Origin: Achatina immaculata
Taxonomy: Eukaryota > Mollusca > Gastropoda > Stylommatophora > Achatinidae
Length of the DNA stretch: 64,000 nucleotides
Direction of reading: 5' to 3'
Assembly: GCA_009760885.1 (NCBI GenBank)
Contig: CM019708.1
Span: forward strand, 11,584,931-11,648,930
Shown here: one piece after another, positions 28,101 through 43,100 of the stretch
Layout of the letters: each line of letters begins with the position of its first letter
Position numbering within the stretch: position 1 is the stretch's first letter
Notes under the pieces: model-generated
What the model was told of the DNA's origin: nothing
Seen by the model: only the letters and a program-made list of their open reading frames with translations
Databases searched by the model: none
Translations under genes and position numbers: made by a program

Positions 28101-31100
28101 GCTGGTGAAGACTTTATCAAATGTCCTGGCGGTGCTTCTAAAAATATGCACAAATTTTTCAAACATGAAACAATGAGTGCTTTCACACAGTAAAGCCATA
28201 GAGTACAGTGCTGCATGGTTAGCCTTCAAAAAATGGTAGACAAAGCACTTTAGAAATGAGAGAAAGAAAAATTACAAAAGAACAATCATGACTCAAACCA
28301 CAAACTCTGGCAGTATGAATAGTTGCCTAGCAAGGTGACTGCAAGATGGTGGCCATTTTTTTAACGCTCTTGCTGGCATGCAAAATTCTGCAGGATTTCA
28401 TATGATCAGTCACATATTCTGAACTGGGAGTTGGCCATAAGGCTAACAACCTTATCCTGAGACCCACCCAGTGGTGACTCTAGTTGGAGAAAAAAGGAAC
28501 TGTTATGGAAACTTGCAATAAAACCAACCGAGTTAAGGATGATACATCAGGGATACCAACTCTGAAGAAGATCGAAAGAATGCATTCATCAGCCCCAAAT
28601 ATGTGACAAAGGGGGGGCCATGGCCAGGATTTTGAAACAGCAGGAGTCTGCAGACTTTTGTTAATTGGAAACCACTGAAATAGATTATACCCGAAGTTAG
28701 AGATAGGGGAAAACAGCAAATTGTCCGTCATTACTTTATACCATAATCATTTCCTCTATTTTAACAAACGCCTGATTTCTGGAGTCAACTTACTAAATGT
28801 TACGACAAGAGTCGAATGATAAATTGAACACGGAAATGGTGAGAATAAACATTTTATTTTGCTGGTTTTTTTTTTTATTCTATGTAACAATGCTTATGAG
28901 AAAATAAATGTGTTATGCATGATATAATGTGACTTAAATGAGAGGAGAGTGGAAGAATCCAAGAGTTACAACATGTCTATATTTTCTGGTGATAAAAAAA
29001 ATGTCAGCACCGCCAACGTGTCTTAGATTATGAGATGACAAAAAATAATTCAGCACTGGGTGAAAGGAGGCCAGTGAAGTATTCAGCACAACAGGGACCA
29101 GTTCTCGAGATGTATGAAGCAGTGAAAAGGTTAATCAAGAAGGAAAAATGTATGTAGAAGGAACAACTGTTGAAGAAGTAAACCATTTTGCATACTCAGC
29201 AGCTACATAGACCAGGATGGTGACACCAGAAAGGAAGTTAGAATTGCAAAAGCAGCATTGAGCTTCAATAATCCTGAGAACATATGGCACTCAAAAGTTA
29301 TAAGCACAAAAACCAAGCTAAGATGACTCAAATCAAATGTAATATCCATCCTCATTTATGCATGCGAAAGGTGGAAAACAACTAAAGAAATAAACAACAA
29401 ATTAGACTCTTCTGAAAACAAATGCCTAAGGAAAATACTCTGTATAAAGTGGAATGAATTCAAGAACAATACAGAGATAAAGCAGATCAGCTAACAACAA
29501 CCTGTCTCATGAGTGATCAGAAAAAAAGAGATGGACATATCTCTGTCATGTGATGAGAAGAAACAGTCAGGGAATTACGAAACAAGCTGTCAAGTGGAAT
29601 ACAACAGGCCGAAGAAAAAGAGGCCGACCACATGAAACTCTAAAGAGGACATTGTTAAGAGAGGCCAAATTAGTAGGCATAAAATCCTTTGATGAGGTTG
29701 AAAAGCTCGCCAAAAACAGGAAAACTTGACAAACTACCATGCATGCCCTATGTGACATTTAATGGCATGGGAAAGATATAAGTAAGGAAAAACAGAGTGC
29801 TCATGCACTTGGCCATCATACACCAAAAAACAGGTTATTTTCTTATCTTTAACCTGGAATAGTTTCACATGGTGTTGTCTTCACAAGAGTGTCAAACCCA
29901 CTGATTTTTTTACTGGGTAATGATAGTCAATGGCTAGGAGATTAAACCCTCAAGGAAAATCAGGAAAGTGGGACCCTACTGCGGAGAGTTTACTCCCGCC
30001 CACCTTATGACACCCTATGCAACTCTGGTACTAACAGATATGTGAATCTCATCCTTCATTTGGAACTGATCAGCAGGAAGTTTTTCAACAGCTGCCCAGG
30101 TGAAGCAACTTCACAACCACCTCCTAAAACAAAAAGAGTCACTAAAGGTAGAGTTAACAATGTTCATTAGTGTTGTGGAGCCTACCAAACGTCTGCTTCA
30201 CTGGTCCACTCCATTATTTCAAACAAACCTTAACCCACTCCAAATCCAGCTTGATACCTGTGCTTATAAGATCTTCATTGCACCAGTTGTTAACAACTTA
30301 AATTTTCAACTGCAGGGAGATTATCTTACAATGATAACTCTATCCTAGACCAAAAAAAAAAAAAAAAGTTAACAAAATCTTATAATAATTCCATCCTTGA
30401 AAAGGAGTTAATAACAGCCTACAATGACATCTCTATCTTTACAAATGCTCATATTTCCCCACCTTACAAAGTGTGGTATAGCTCCTTCTATATGATCCAT
30501 CAGTGCTTTCACCTGAACCTAGATTATGTGGAGAAAAAAGGGGGGAAAAAAAGAAAAAATATCCTCTCAAGTTTTGTTTTTTTTTTAATGCTGTCAGTAC
30601 TAAAATCAATGTCCTTGTATTTCAAATGTTCAGATAGAGGACTCCCAAGATACTGGAGGAATGACAACCTGGTGTGACCACAGTATGGGAGCTACACAAG
30701 ATTTGAGGAGTTTGATGATGTTGCTGGGTCTCCCTGCGAGTGTTCATGGTGCCCGATAATACAGTAATGATGTCAGATTAAAGGCACCAGGGCTTCTTCT
30801 GACTTAAATATCTTTCACAATTACATACAAGAGACAGTGAAACTCACTGATACGTAAATTTTACTTTTGCTTATATTTACTCCACACCATTTTTTTGTGC
30901 CAAAATATTAAAAATATTGTACAGAAGAAAAGAAAATAAACAATGGCAAATAGTACTGGCTACAATAATATCAATGTAAATAATATGAGAAAAATCAAAA
31001 AGTAAAGACAATTTGAAAATTACACATTAACCAGAATGGACAGTTTGCAAAGGCTGATGATAGTTTTGAACATGCACAGTACAGCTTTGTGCCATTAGTC

Positions 31101-34100
31101 TAACTGAAACCAAGGTCAAATTAAAAACAGACGCTCCATTGCAGGATTGTACAACTGTTGAACAACGTAACACATTTATCAAAACGCCAGATTTTTTGGC
31201 AGAAGGAGTGAAATCTGTATAAATTCAAGGTCAAACAGTGACCAGTGTAAAGTATGGTGCTGTACTTACAGAGAAAGTGAAACCTTCAATTCCCAGCAAA
31301 AGATGAGGAATGCTATCAAAAACAATCTTGCTGCACCATGACAATGCAAGTTCCCATTTGTCAACTGTAGTGGGTGAGATAATGAACATCATCCTCACTC
31401 CCCTCTTACAGCACTGATCTGGTGCCTTGCAATGATCTTGTCTTTAGTCCACTTAAAGAGGTAAAGATAAAAGTAAAATTCCTGTTTCCATGCCATTAAG
31501 GCATATTGGGGAATACGGTGTTAGTCCTGTAATTTCCATGACCTTCGGCACATGAAAGTGTAATGTGGTCAGTATCATGCCTGGCCGCTTTACCTTTCTA
31601 GATTTCTCTGGTACCCATTTTTAGAGGCTGGGTGAACCCCAGGGCCATTCTGGGTGTGCCAGAAAAAAATCCCACTGCTGGGACTGAACCCTGTACCACT
31701 GGATTAGTATACCAAGCGCCTAACCACTCAGCTAACCAGGCCACTTAAAGAACCTCTACACAACAGCAGGTTTACCTCTGATGATGAGGTTAAAGAAGCG
31801 GTGCAGACTTGGATTCAGCAGCACCCATAAAGCTTCTTCTACCAAGGAAAGAAGAAGCTGGTGGAACAATACGAGAAGTTTACTGATCGCAGGGGAGACT
31901 ATGTGAAGAGATGACATAGATATTATGTTCATTTGCTCATAGTTACCAGTATTAAAGGGTACGCTGCCCTCACTTTATGATTCTCCCTCATATTAAAACT
32001 GACTATTGCCAAAATACTGATTGCTATTGATTTTTATCTTTTTTCTTTTCTTCTCTTCTTTCTACATTTATAAAGCTGCAGAACATGCATTCTTCTACAG
32101 TAGTGATGTTATACAGTAAAATCTCTTGATCCTATGTCACACTTAACAACATATGCTACTTAACTCTTAACCTACTATGAGGTATTTAAGCGGATTTTCA
32201 AAAATTACAAGAAAAAAAATAACAAGTCATATGGTTTTGTTCCACAGTTGGGAGTTTGTAATTTTAAATTACCATCAATGCTAAAAATATGGTTCATATC
32301 ATTTCATGATAAAACATCACAGTCCAGCAGTTTGTTACAAAAAATGCTCTTGAGTCATGGATGTTGTTAGGTTAAGAATTGAAATCGATTAAAGCAAACT
32401 TTAACATACTAAAATACTCAGTTTTATTTTAACAATTTGACAGTTTCCCTTACCTTTACATAGGTTATGTAAGAATATTTTGACTGCAAATCAGGGTTTG
32501 AAAGTCTGAAAATAAAAATACATTTGCAAGTTTCTAGCAGTGAAAGTATGAAAAGACAAATATAATATTTTCAAGTTTCTAGCAAAGAAAGTCTGAAAGG
32601 ACAGGTACACTGTTGTCAAGTTTCCAGCAATTAAAGTCTGAAAGGACAGGTACACTGTTGTCAAGTTTCTAGCAATTAAAGTCTGAAAGGACAGGTACAC
32701 TGTTGTCAAGTTTCTAGCAATTAAAGTCTAAAAGGACAGGTACACTGTTGTCAAGTTTCTGGCAATGAAAATCTGAAAAAGACAGGTACAATGCTGTCAA
32801 GTTTCCAGCAATGAAAATCTGAAAGCACAGGTATGCTGCTGTCAAGTTTCTAGCAATGAAAATCTGAAAAAGACATGTACACTGTTGTCAAGTTTCCAGC
32901 AAATAAAGTCTGAAAGGATAGGTACACTATTGTCAAATTTCCAGCAAGGAAAGTCTGAAAAGACACGTACACTGTTGTCAAGTTTCTAGCAAACGCCTGA
33001 AAAGACAAATACAATATTTTCATGTTTCTAGCAATGAAAGTCTGAATGGACAGGTACACTGCTGTCAAGTTTCCAGCAATGAAAGTCTGAAAAGACAGGT
33101 AGACTGTTGTCAATTTCTACCAATTAAAGTCTGAAAAGACAGGTAAACTGTTGTCAAGTTTCCAGCAATGAAAGTCTGAAAGGACATATACACTGTTGTC
33201 AAGCTTCTAGCAATTAAATTCTGAAAGGACAGGTACACTGTTGTCAAGTTTCTAGCAAACAAAAGCCTGAAAATAAAAAAAAAACTTCAAATTTTTAGAA
33301 ATGCCAGCTATAATATAACTACTGTAATACTGAAAGAAAAGTTGCCAATTTCTAGCTATGGCTATTGAAAATGTAAAAGGAAAAAAAAGTAATTTGAAAA
33401 ACTACAGCTTTAAAATAGTTTTTATTGTACTGTATTTTGTTTACTCTCAGGTGGAACCTCCACTGTAAAACTCTGCTTTCTTGACAGTCAGTCTGGAAAT
33501 ATTTCATTCAAACAACTCAGTGAGTGCAGTGACTAGAGTATCAGTGATATTCTATGTCCGTTCTCTCTTTTCGATGGTGCTTTTGTATTGCTTATTAACT
33601 GTAACATCATGAAAGTCCGGTTAGCAGGGTAGGGGTATCCCCTATCAAAGGAGAAGTAAGACGCCTCCTTACCTCCATCAGTCTACGGGACACCCTTGGA
33701 CAAGGTGAAGTACCCGTATAGCCCCCCGATCAGGGTGACGTGAGGCCATGGGAGCAGGTGGTGGATGGAATGGGAGAGCAGCCAACAGATAATGTTGGTT
33801 ATGGTCACCATTCTATGATAGTAGGCAGATAATCTCAATGTAGGGACAATGGCTGCGATCAATGACTAGTACAGTCACTGCCCGGAAGGAAACCAATGGT
33901 AAACTATCTTCTGGAAATATACCAAGAAACCCATTGCAAATGGATGCAGCAGTGGCAGGCCATCTTGCTCACAACCGAGATGCCTACAGGAATGCTGTTT
34001 GAGAGGCAAAGCTCTGCAAGGGACATGCAAATGAATGAATGAATCATGAAAGTGTTTTGGAAACACTGGAAAAAACATCTGGAAGAAATTAAAGCAGTTA

Positions 34101-37100
34101 ACAAGCAATGGAAGATTTCAGGGAAAGTCCTGTGTGCTACTGGCATTAATTCATCAACTGCCATACTCGCTACAGCGAGGTCTTCTGGTTAGTCTAGTGA
34201 CTGCCATCACTGCTATAGCGAGGTTTGTTTTGTTGCAGTGTAAAACCAGTGTAACTTTTAACTGTACACGATTTATCTGCGCATGTCTGGTGACCTTTCA
34301 TAGTTTAATCCAAAGCGTGGCTAACAACCGAATGAAATCAATGTTTTTAGTCGAGAAATATCAATATTTATTGTGATTTCAGAGGCATAAGAACATGTCC
34401 TATAACCAGACCACTGTTCCTGAATGTACCCCAAGTACATCTAGACCTATTAAATGGACTGGAGAAGTAGTTAGAAGGTTATTTCAGACATTATTTTAGT
34501 GAGAATGCCACCACACAACGAGATCGGGTGAAAATTTAAGTAGTTTTTGACATCGCCAATGGTCAACATTGTACATCTAGGCATCACCGATGATAAGCAG
34601 TACACAATTATCAGCTAAAATCTTTTTTTTTTCCTAAAAAAAACTCTTCATTTATGAAATCTTCTTACATTTGCAGCTAATTTCGTGCATAATATGTATA
34701 CTTTAAAAGCGGAAATACTTTGTACATTCACTTTTACAACTATACTGCCTATACATATCAAGACCCGGGCTTTTTGTGTGGCACAATGGGAACGTCAGCG
34801 GTTTTTTCTGTGGCACGGGAAGAGTTAAGAATTCATTCATATGATGCCAGGAAGATAGATATTTGGTATCATGTTCCTCAACTTCGTGAAATTTCTGGTG
34901 TTTCATAATTATACTCAAGGAAAAAAGTAAGTGTGCAATGCTTTAAAAAGCACCATGAACGTGCTCAGGTGATGACTGAAATAAAATTTGGCACATATTA
35001 TGTTTGATTATCCAATAACAGATAAAATGATAACTTTCAGGCAGTCACATGTCACAAAAATGTGAAAAAAAACTCAACTAATTTGGCTCACCACCTCAAG
35101 AAAAGAAAATCAAGGTTTCAATATCGTGTGCGCCCTCTTCGGGCAGTTATCACTGATTGACACCGCCTTCTCATCGAACCAATGACACGTTGTATCAATT
35201 GTTGAGGCATGTTATTCCATTATTCTTGCAACGCTTGGGCTAATTCTTGGCAGTTTCCAGGATGATTGTGTCGTCTTCGCAACCTGCAGTCCAGTTCATC
35301 CCAAATGTGCTCTATAGGTGACAGGTCCAGTGAAATTGCTGGCCATGGCAAGACAGTAATCTGATGCTGTTGAAAGCGGTCCCTGACCACACATGTGACA
35401 TATGAACAAGTGTTATCCTGCTGCAGTATCACGCCTTGTCCATTAGCATCCTGAAAAGGCATTACATGGTGTGTAATGATTTTGTCGCTATATCATAAAC
35501 CTGTAAGGATGCCATTGAGGAAGACTAGGTGTGTTCGGCCAGCATAAGAAATTTCTATCCAAACCATTCACTACCTCCTCTCCTCCTATCCACCTCTAGC
35601 ACACAGTTATTCACAAACTGTTCTCCTCTTCGCCTGTACACTAAAGCATGCCCATCACTGCCTTGCAGACAGAATCTGGACTTATCAGTGAATAGGATCC
35701 ATCTCCATTGACGATAGGGCCATGCCACGTGGTGCCTGGCCCAGGTCAAGCGGGTTTGTCTGTGGCGAACTGTCAGTACTGGTCTAACTGCAGGCCTATG
35801 AGGTAAGAGATTTACCTCTCTGAGTCTTGTTCTGTACTGTCCTGCCTGACACATGTCTTAAACCTGGAATGTTGCTGGCAGTCCATGTTGCCTGGAGAAA
35901 CCTGTTATGAAGGTGCATGAGGTGGATGTAGCAGTCTTGTGCAAGGGTGGTAACTTGTGGTCTACCGTTTCTATGGCGGTCAGCAACGGAACCATTTTGG
36001 TTAAAATGACTTTTAAGACGTGATATTGTGTTTCTGTGAACATTAAAATATTGAGATACTGCTGCTACTGTTGATCCAGCAAGTAACATCCCAACAGCTA
36101 TTTCTCGCTGATGTTCATTCAATCTTGGCTTGATGAAAAAAGATGTTTATGTTGGAATTCCACTAATCCTTTCTTCAATGATTACATGAAGAGATCTCTG
36201 AGAACAAATACACACTTACCCTCATTTTATCCATGGTTAGAAACCAATCATGGATCACTGCACATGATTTCACTGGAGTTGTGGTTATCTCTCCATGAAT
36301 AGTGTGATCAACTTTGTGCAGCACGGAGAAGTGGACAACACTCAGACAAAACTTTATGACCAAATTTGATTTCATTTCACTCACAACAACGTGATTGGTG
36401 CGCTTGACACCACCACTGCACACTTACTTTTTTCCATGAGTATAGATTGGTTGCCTTTCTTTTCTTGTGCCCACTTGAATATTTTTCTCATAGTCTTCCT
36501 CTCTTTCCTTTTTTTTTCTTGAGTTTCCCTGTTCAGGAAACAGGTTCTCTAACTTCTGTCTTCTTGTGCCATGTGGAAAGAATTTTCAGTGATTTATTCT
36601 TTAAGGTTTTAAGTAATTTCTGATTTTCTGCAAATTCTCAGAGAACTCCACCTATTTTTCTACTCATCCAAAACCACATCTCTGTTGCTCCCAATTTCTG
36701 TTTCATCTATTAGTTTATTGTTCCAGTTTCACTAGCACAGACTGAATACTATCACAGATAGTCAAGAACTGTACACCTACTCCTTGCTAACAGGCTCAAA
36801 CACTTTCCGGATGGTTACATTCTGAGAAGCCAACAGCAGTTTCTGTGCTTCCCTGTTTGGAATAATGAGGCTCTGTTTCCAGAAAAACTGGTCCACATGG
36901 TACATTACCTGAAAACAAATGTAAAACCCAATAATTATACTAGCACAGGGAAATAGTCCAGGTGAAATGTGTAAGGAATGATTCACATGGTACAGCAACT
37001 AAAAGATACATAAATGCTAATGACTGTGTGAAGAAAAAAAAAAAGACAGCTTTTCTGGAGGATGCTATGGTTACCAAATGTCAGCAAAACAAATACTGTG

Positions 37101-40100
37101 CGAAATACTTGTATACACAGTTTGCATCATAAATAAGGGGGATAAGGACTTCTTTGCTTCAATTAACGTCCATAGAAGGTCTTCACTATTTTTTTTAAAA
37201 GAATTAGGAAAGGGCTTGCTTTATTCATATAACCAAGACAACATAGATTATGCAACATTCATACAAGGTTGGCCAGTATTTCTCATTCAGTGAAGTTACT
37301 TCTCACTCAAACTTCATTTTGCTCATTTATCAGGTGCCACGCTGACTGCCATTAATGATTATCCTTCTCCATTTTATGCAGTCCTTAATATCTTTAATTA
37401 AAGTGGCTGTCTTCTTTTTTTTCATTGTACTGCCCAGTCAACCTCTTCTGATATTTTCTCTTTCTGTTTCCTTTGTTTTTTTTTTCCATTGAGTCTTCCA
37501 GTGACTGTCAGGCTCTTTATGTTTTCTCATAATATGTATAAAGAATTTCCAGTGTTCCACACAGGGCTACTTATTCATTTATGTTAAAAACTATCATCAC
37601 CCATATACCTGGTTTTTGTATAAACTATCAGAATTTCAATTACAGCAAAATCTCATTATAATGAACTTCAAGGGGATTGGCAAACCAGTCTGTTATAACC
37701 AAAGTCCACTATATCCAGAATAAAATATAGAAGTGCAGCCGGGACCCGCGGACCTGGTCCGTTATTACCAAAGCTCCGTTATATATGGAGTCTGTTATAA
37801 CGGGATTTTACTGCATAAAATAAGTACAGCTGTGAAAGCAAGGACGACAGTGTTAGACATGTTACACCGGCAAGATGACTTGCAAGTTCTTGACTCTAAT
37901 CTACAACCAATCACTGCTCCTGGTAGACAGGTTTCTCTTGAGCAGCAGTTTGGCTGCCTGCATGAGAGGCTGCTTGCTGAGATATCTGTCCACAAGTCTG
38001 CTCTGGGAATCAAATGAAATCCCTGTCCTCTTACTCCCTGTGCAGTATGATACCTGTAGTACAAGACCTTCACCACAGCATCAGCTGCCAACAGCTTCAT
38101 GTTCACAGTCAGGAAGATGAAACAAAAACACTGATGTCTTAATGTTTAAAGGTTTTCATCACTGCATTTAAGATTAATCCCTAAGTGTTATGATTCCCTT
38201 CACTATTGTAAGAACAGTGCATGAACTCCATAGCACCAGTGAGAACCCTCATGAATAAACAAGACAGTGTGATTGCTTGGTGGGAGGGGGGGTTGTCCAC
38301 TGCAAAGAAATGAAGCAGTTACTGATCTAGTCACTTTCACTCTGAAGAAGATAAGGTCTCTTGGTCAGTTTTGGATTTTTACTGTGGGTGCAGACCAATG
38401 TCCAACAACTCTCATTCATTTGATTTCTTGTCAGTGCCACAGAGCAAATACTTCTGGAAAGTTATTGACTTGTCCAGTGAGCAATAAAGACTGCATTTTG
38501 ATATTACTTTAATTCATGAACATCTTTTTAATTTATACCTACCTAATGAGAACATATACACGCATATATGAACAATGTATTCTTCATATCACCTGTTTAT
38601 GTGAGTGTACTATTGCAAATGTTCCAGGGCCCAAAGTTTTTGAGCCAACATAGAGATCTGCTCTTTTCTTGAAGCTCTTGTCCAGAGACTTCACAAATGC
38701 TTCCTCAGATTGACCTGCACTGTTACACAGAATCTCCAGTTGATGCAGAAGACCACTGGGTGTCTGAAAGATGAACATCTTGTTCAAGTGAATTAATGGG
38801 TCGTTAAAAGAAAATGTGCAGTGTATAATAAGAGATGATCATAAGAGATGTAAGGCAACCTGGAAGACATGAAGCTAAGATGAAGCACCACACAAGGACT
38901 GGCTGCAGACAGTGAGAAATGGAGAGAATTTGTTACTGTGCTGTAATTCTTTCAGGGCCACAGGAAGAAAAGCGGACGCGTTCAGTTGCTTACCAGAGTA
39001 AAAGCGCGGGTCTTGATATGGTAGGGGGTATAGTTATAAAATGGAACGGAAAACAGTATTTACATGTACTTCCGTGTACTTATTATGTTTCAAAATATAA
39101 CTAAATGTATGAAAATTTCATAAATGCAGAGTTTTTTAGGAAAAAAGAAGTAATGTGATGTTTTTAGACAATGATTGTGCCCAGCTCACCATTGGCTAGG
39201 TCTAGATCTGCACTACTTACCATCTGAGATGTCTAGATCTACTTGTCAATCTCGTATTGTGATTCTATGTTGCATTCTCGCTAAATTAATGTCTGAAATA
39301 ACCTTCTAACTACTTCTCCAATCATCTGTCTAGATCTACTTGGGATACATTCAAGAGCAGTGGGGTGGTCACAGGCCATGTCCATACCCCTATCTACATC
39401 ATCAAAAATTGAAAAATTTCGGTCTTTCTCTTCCTTTTTCTCGCTTGGCATTGCTTGTAACTAGGCACTCTTTCGCCATTTTGAAAAGTGTCACTGGAAA
39501 CGCAGACGAAATATGTACAATCTAAATGTTACACCAGTTGTTTTATTAAAACAAACCAATGGTCACTATGTCGACCATGGTAAGCATCAGGAAACCAGAA
39601 TTGTCGATACAACGACCAAAGGCCCTGAAAGAGGTAAGATGTTACAAGTTGTATTAAATGGTGATTGCTGTGTTGATCAGTGCCCTGGGATTTGGATGGA
39701 AGGATTAAGAGATCCACAGTACATTCCTAGCAGATTTTTAATAAACAGAGAGAAATCCATCTAAATGTGTAATATAGAGAGGGAAATGCCAGGGAGAACC
39801 TAGTACATTTTTAAAACAGAGGGAGATACCAACAACTTTTTAAAGTACTGAGGGGAGATTTCTAGTAAATTTTTAATATACTGAGGGGGATTTCATAAAA
39901 TCCACATTATATACAATGAGACTGTACCTTTCAATGCATACACAGTGATCAAATGATGAAATGTACAATATACAGAAGGACATCCATTAAGGAAGATCCC
40001 AAGTGATGTGCAGTATTTGTATGGATATCCAAGATATGTGAAGTCAAAAGCGAGAGGTTCCTCTATATGTATGTAAACATGTTCTCAACAGCATTCTATA

Positions 40101-43100
40101 AGATCAAAGCCAATGATAGAATCTACAAGTTACTGAGTATTTAGGGCCATAGCACATGGTCAAGCAAAGGGTACAAACTTATCATCTAAAACTGTCAGTC
40201 CCATGAGAACTGCCCATTGATAGAAAAGTCTACACAAAACATTTTAAACTACAAAAAGAGATGGATTATCACTCTCATGGGGGAAATTATCATCATCTTG
40301 TTCCCTCTCCCCAGAGAATGTTGGCCACAATTTGTTCTACAACTACTATAAAGGAAATCTTATATCCTTCCGTGCCATTAAATGTCACATAGGGCTTGCA
40401 AGGTAGTTCGCCAATTTTTCCTGTTTTTTGTAACCTTTTCTATCTCATCAAAGGATTTTATGCCTATTACTTTGGTTTCTCTTAACAATGTCCTCTTTAG
40501 AATTTCCCGTGGTCTGCCTCTTTTTCTTTGGACCGTTGTGTTCCACTTGATAGCTTGTTTTGGGATTCTCTGATCGTTTCTTCTCATCACATGGCCAAAT
40601 AATGTCCATCTCCTTTTCCTGATCACCCATGAGACTGGTTGTTGTTCAGTCATCTGTCTTATCTCTGCATTGTTCTTGACTTCATTCCACTTGATGCCGA
40701 ATATTTTCCTTAGGCATTTGTTTTCAAAAGAGTCTAGTTTATTGTTTATTTCTTTAGTTGTTTTCCAGCTTTTGCGTGCATAAATGAGGGTGGATATTAT
40801 ATTTGAATTGAATAGTCTTAACTTGGTTTTTGTGCTTATAACTTATGAATGCCATATGTTCTCAAGATTCTTGAAGATCAATGCTGCTTTTGCAATTCTA
40901 ATTCTAACTTCTTTTCTGGTGTCACCATTCTGGTCTATATAGCTGCCAAGGTATGCAAATTGATTGACTTCTTCAACAGCTGTTCCTTCTATATGTATTT
41001 TTCCATTTTGATTAACGGGAAGTTTCATTGTTTTTGTTTCGTCCTTTCGTGTCCTATTTTGCTAGCCAGTGAAGACAGGATATTTGTTTTTTTCTTGCAT
41101 GGAATTCACATTGTTACTGATAAGAGTTATGTCATCAGCAAATTCAAGATGTTCTAGTTGGGTCTCATGCACCCAATCAATACCTGTGTTACCTGTGCAG
41201 CATTTTTTCATTATGAAGTCTATTGTAATTCCAAAAAGTAAATGACATAGTATACATCCTTGTTTCACACCTGTTTCAATCTGGAACCATTCACTCATCC
41301 CTTCTTCTGTCTTGACTGCACAAACATATCCGTTGTAGAGGCTCTGAATGATGTTGACAATTTTAGATGATATTCCATATAGACTTCAAATTCTCTACAA
41401 TGAATCTCTGTGTATGCTATAAAATGCTTTTTTAAAGTCTATGAAGTTCAGTATTAATGGTCTCTGCTTTTCAATATGTTCTTAAAGTATTATTCTTCGA
41501 GTAAAGATCTGGTCGAGACAGCTTCTTCGTTTTCGAAATCCTGCTTGTTATTCTCTCATTGCAGTATCCACTATATCTTTAAGTCTATTCAAAATAACCT
41601 TGCAAAATACTTTTAACACAGCTGATACTAAAGTTAATCCTCTCCAATTGTTGCAGTTGCTAAGGTTGCCCTTTTTTTTGGTATTTTAACAATAATTCCT
41701 TTTTTCCATTTAGAAGGGACCTTTTCTTCTCTCCAAATCTTGTTAAACACTGATTAAACATATTAAGTCAGCATGGAAATTCTCTATCACCAGGCACTGT
41801 TCTATTTAACAGGCTAAGATACCTGCTCCTTAGATGATCTCTGGAATAAAGCAATATCATGACCAGTTCAGTCATCTGGTGATTAAGTCACAAAACACTG
41901 GTGATCATGTCACAAAGCACTGGTGATCATGCCACAAAACACTGGTGATCATGCCACAAAACACTGGTGATTATGCCACAAAACACAGGTGATCATGTCA
42001 CAAAACACTGGTGATCATGTCACAAAACACTGGTGATCAAGCCACAAAACACTGGTGATCAAGCCACAAAACACTGGTGATTATGCCACAAAACACAGGT
42101 GATCATGTCACAAAACACAGGTGATCATGTCACAAAACACTGGTGATCATGTCACAAAACACTGGTGATCAAGCCACAAAACACTGGTGATCATGTCACA
42201 AAACACTGGTGATCATGTCACAAAACACTGGTGATCATGCCACAAAACACTGGTGATCATGCCACAAAACACTGGTGATCATGCCACAAAACACTGGTGA
42301 TTATGTCACAAAACACTAGTGATCAAGCCACAAAACACTGGTGATCAAGCCACAAAACACTGGTGATCAAGCCACAAAACACTAGTGATCATGCCACAAA
42401 ACACTGGTGATCATGCCACAAGACACTAGTGATCATGCCACAAAACACTGGTGATCATGCCACAAGACACTAGTGATCATGCCACAAAACACTGGTGATC
42501 CTGCCACAAGACACTAGTGATCATGCCACAAAACACTGGTGATCATGCTCTGACAGTTGTGATTATCTGTACTTTTAACAGGATCACTTGTCTTTCTTTT
42601 CTCATCCCATATGATCATTCCACCAAGATATTTCTCTTTCAGTTTTCCTGAGATTTTCATATTCTCGAACTTCTGTCAACCCACGTCATGTAACAGGAAT
42701 TTTGACCATCTTTTCCTTTTGTTTTTCATCAGTTGTGAAACTTCTTAGGGAGATTCTGCTGTTATGCACTGCTATTTCACAAGGGCAGAGGAATTGGATA
42801 ACAACAAGAAGGGAGAAGGGAAAAATCAAACTTCATTTTGAATGCTAGATCAACAAAAGAACCTCACCTTGAATGCTAGATCAACAAAAGAACCTCACCT
42901 TGAATGCTAGACCAACAAAAGAACCTCACCTTGAATGCTAGATCAACAAAAGAACCTCACCTTGAATGCTAGATCAATGAAAGAATCTTACCTTGAATGC
43001 TAGATCAACAATATCCTCACATCTCTGTTGTTTAGCAGCAGACACTTTTAGACCTTCTGTCTTACAAGCATCCATTTCTCGTGCAAATACTGCCTTATTC

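Noticed and set aside
35796..36122. 108-codon ORF as a host DNA-binding gene
   Set aside because: It is the helix-turn-helix end of the Tc1 transposase inside matching inverted repeats.
37795..38106. Minus-strand 103-codon ORF between e13 and e14
   Set aside because: e13 and e14 join directly to give the conserved '[13 protein letters not shown]' stretch, and part of the ORF recurs at 45,230, so it is repeat sequence.
41871..42547. Regular short repeats resembling a CRISPR array
   Set aside because: The units are directly adjacent with no unique spacers, and the genome is eukaryotic.
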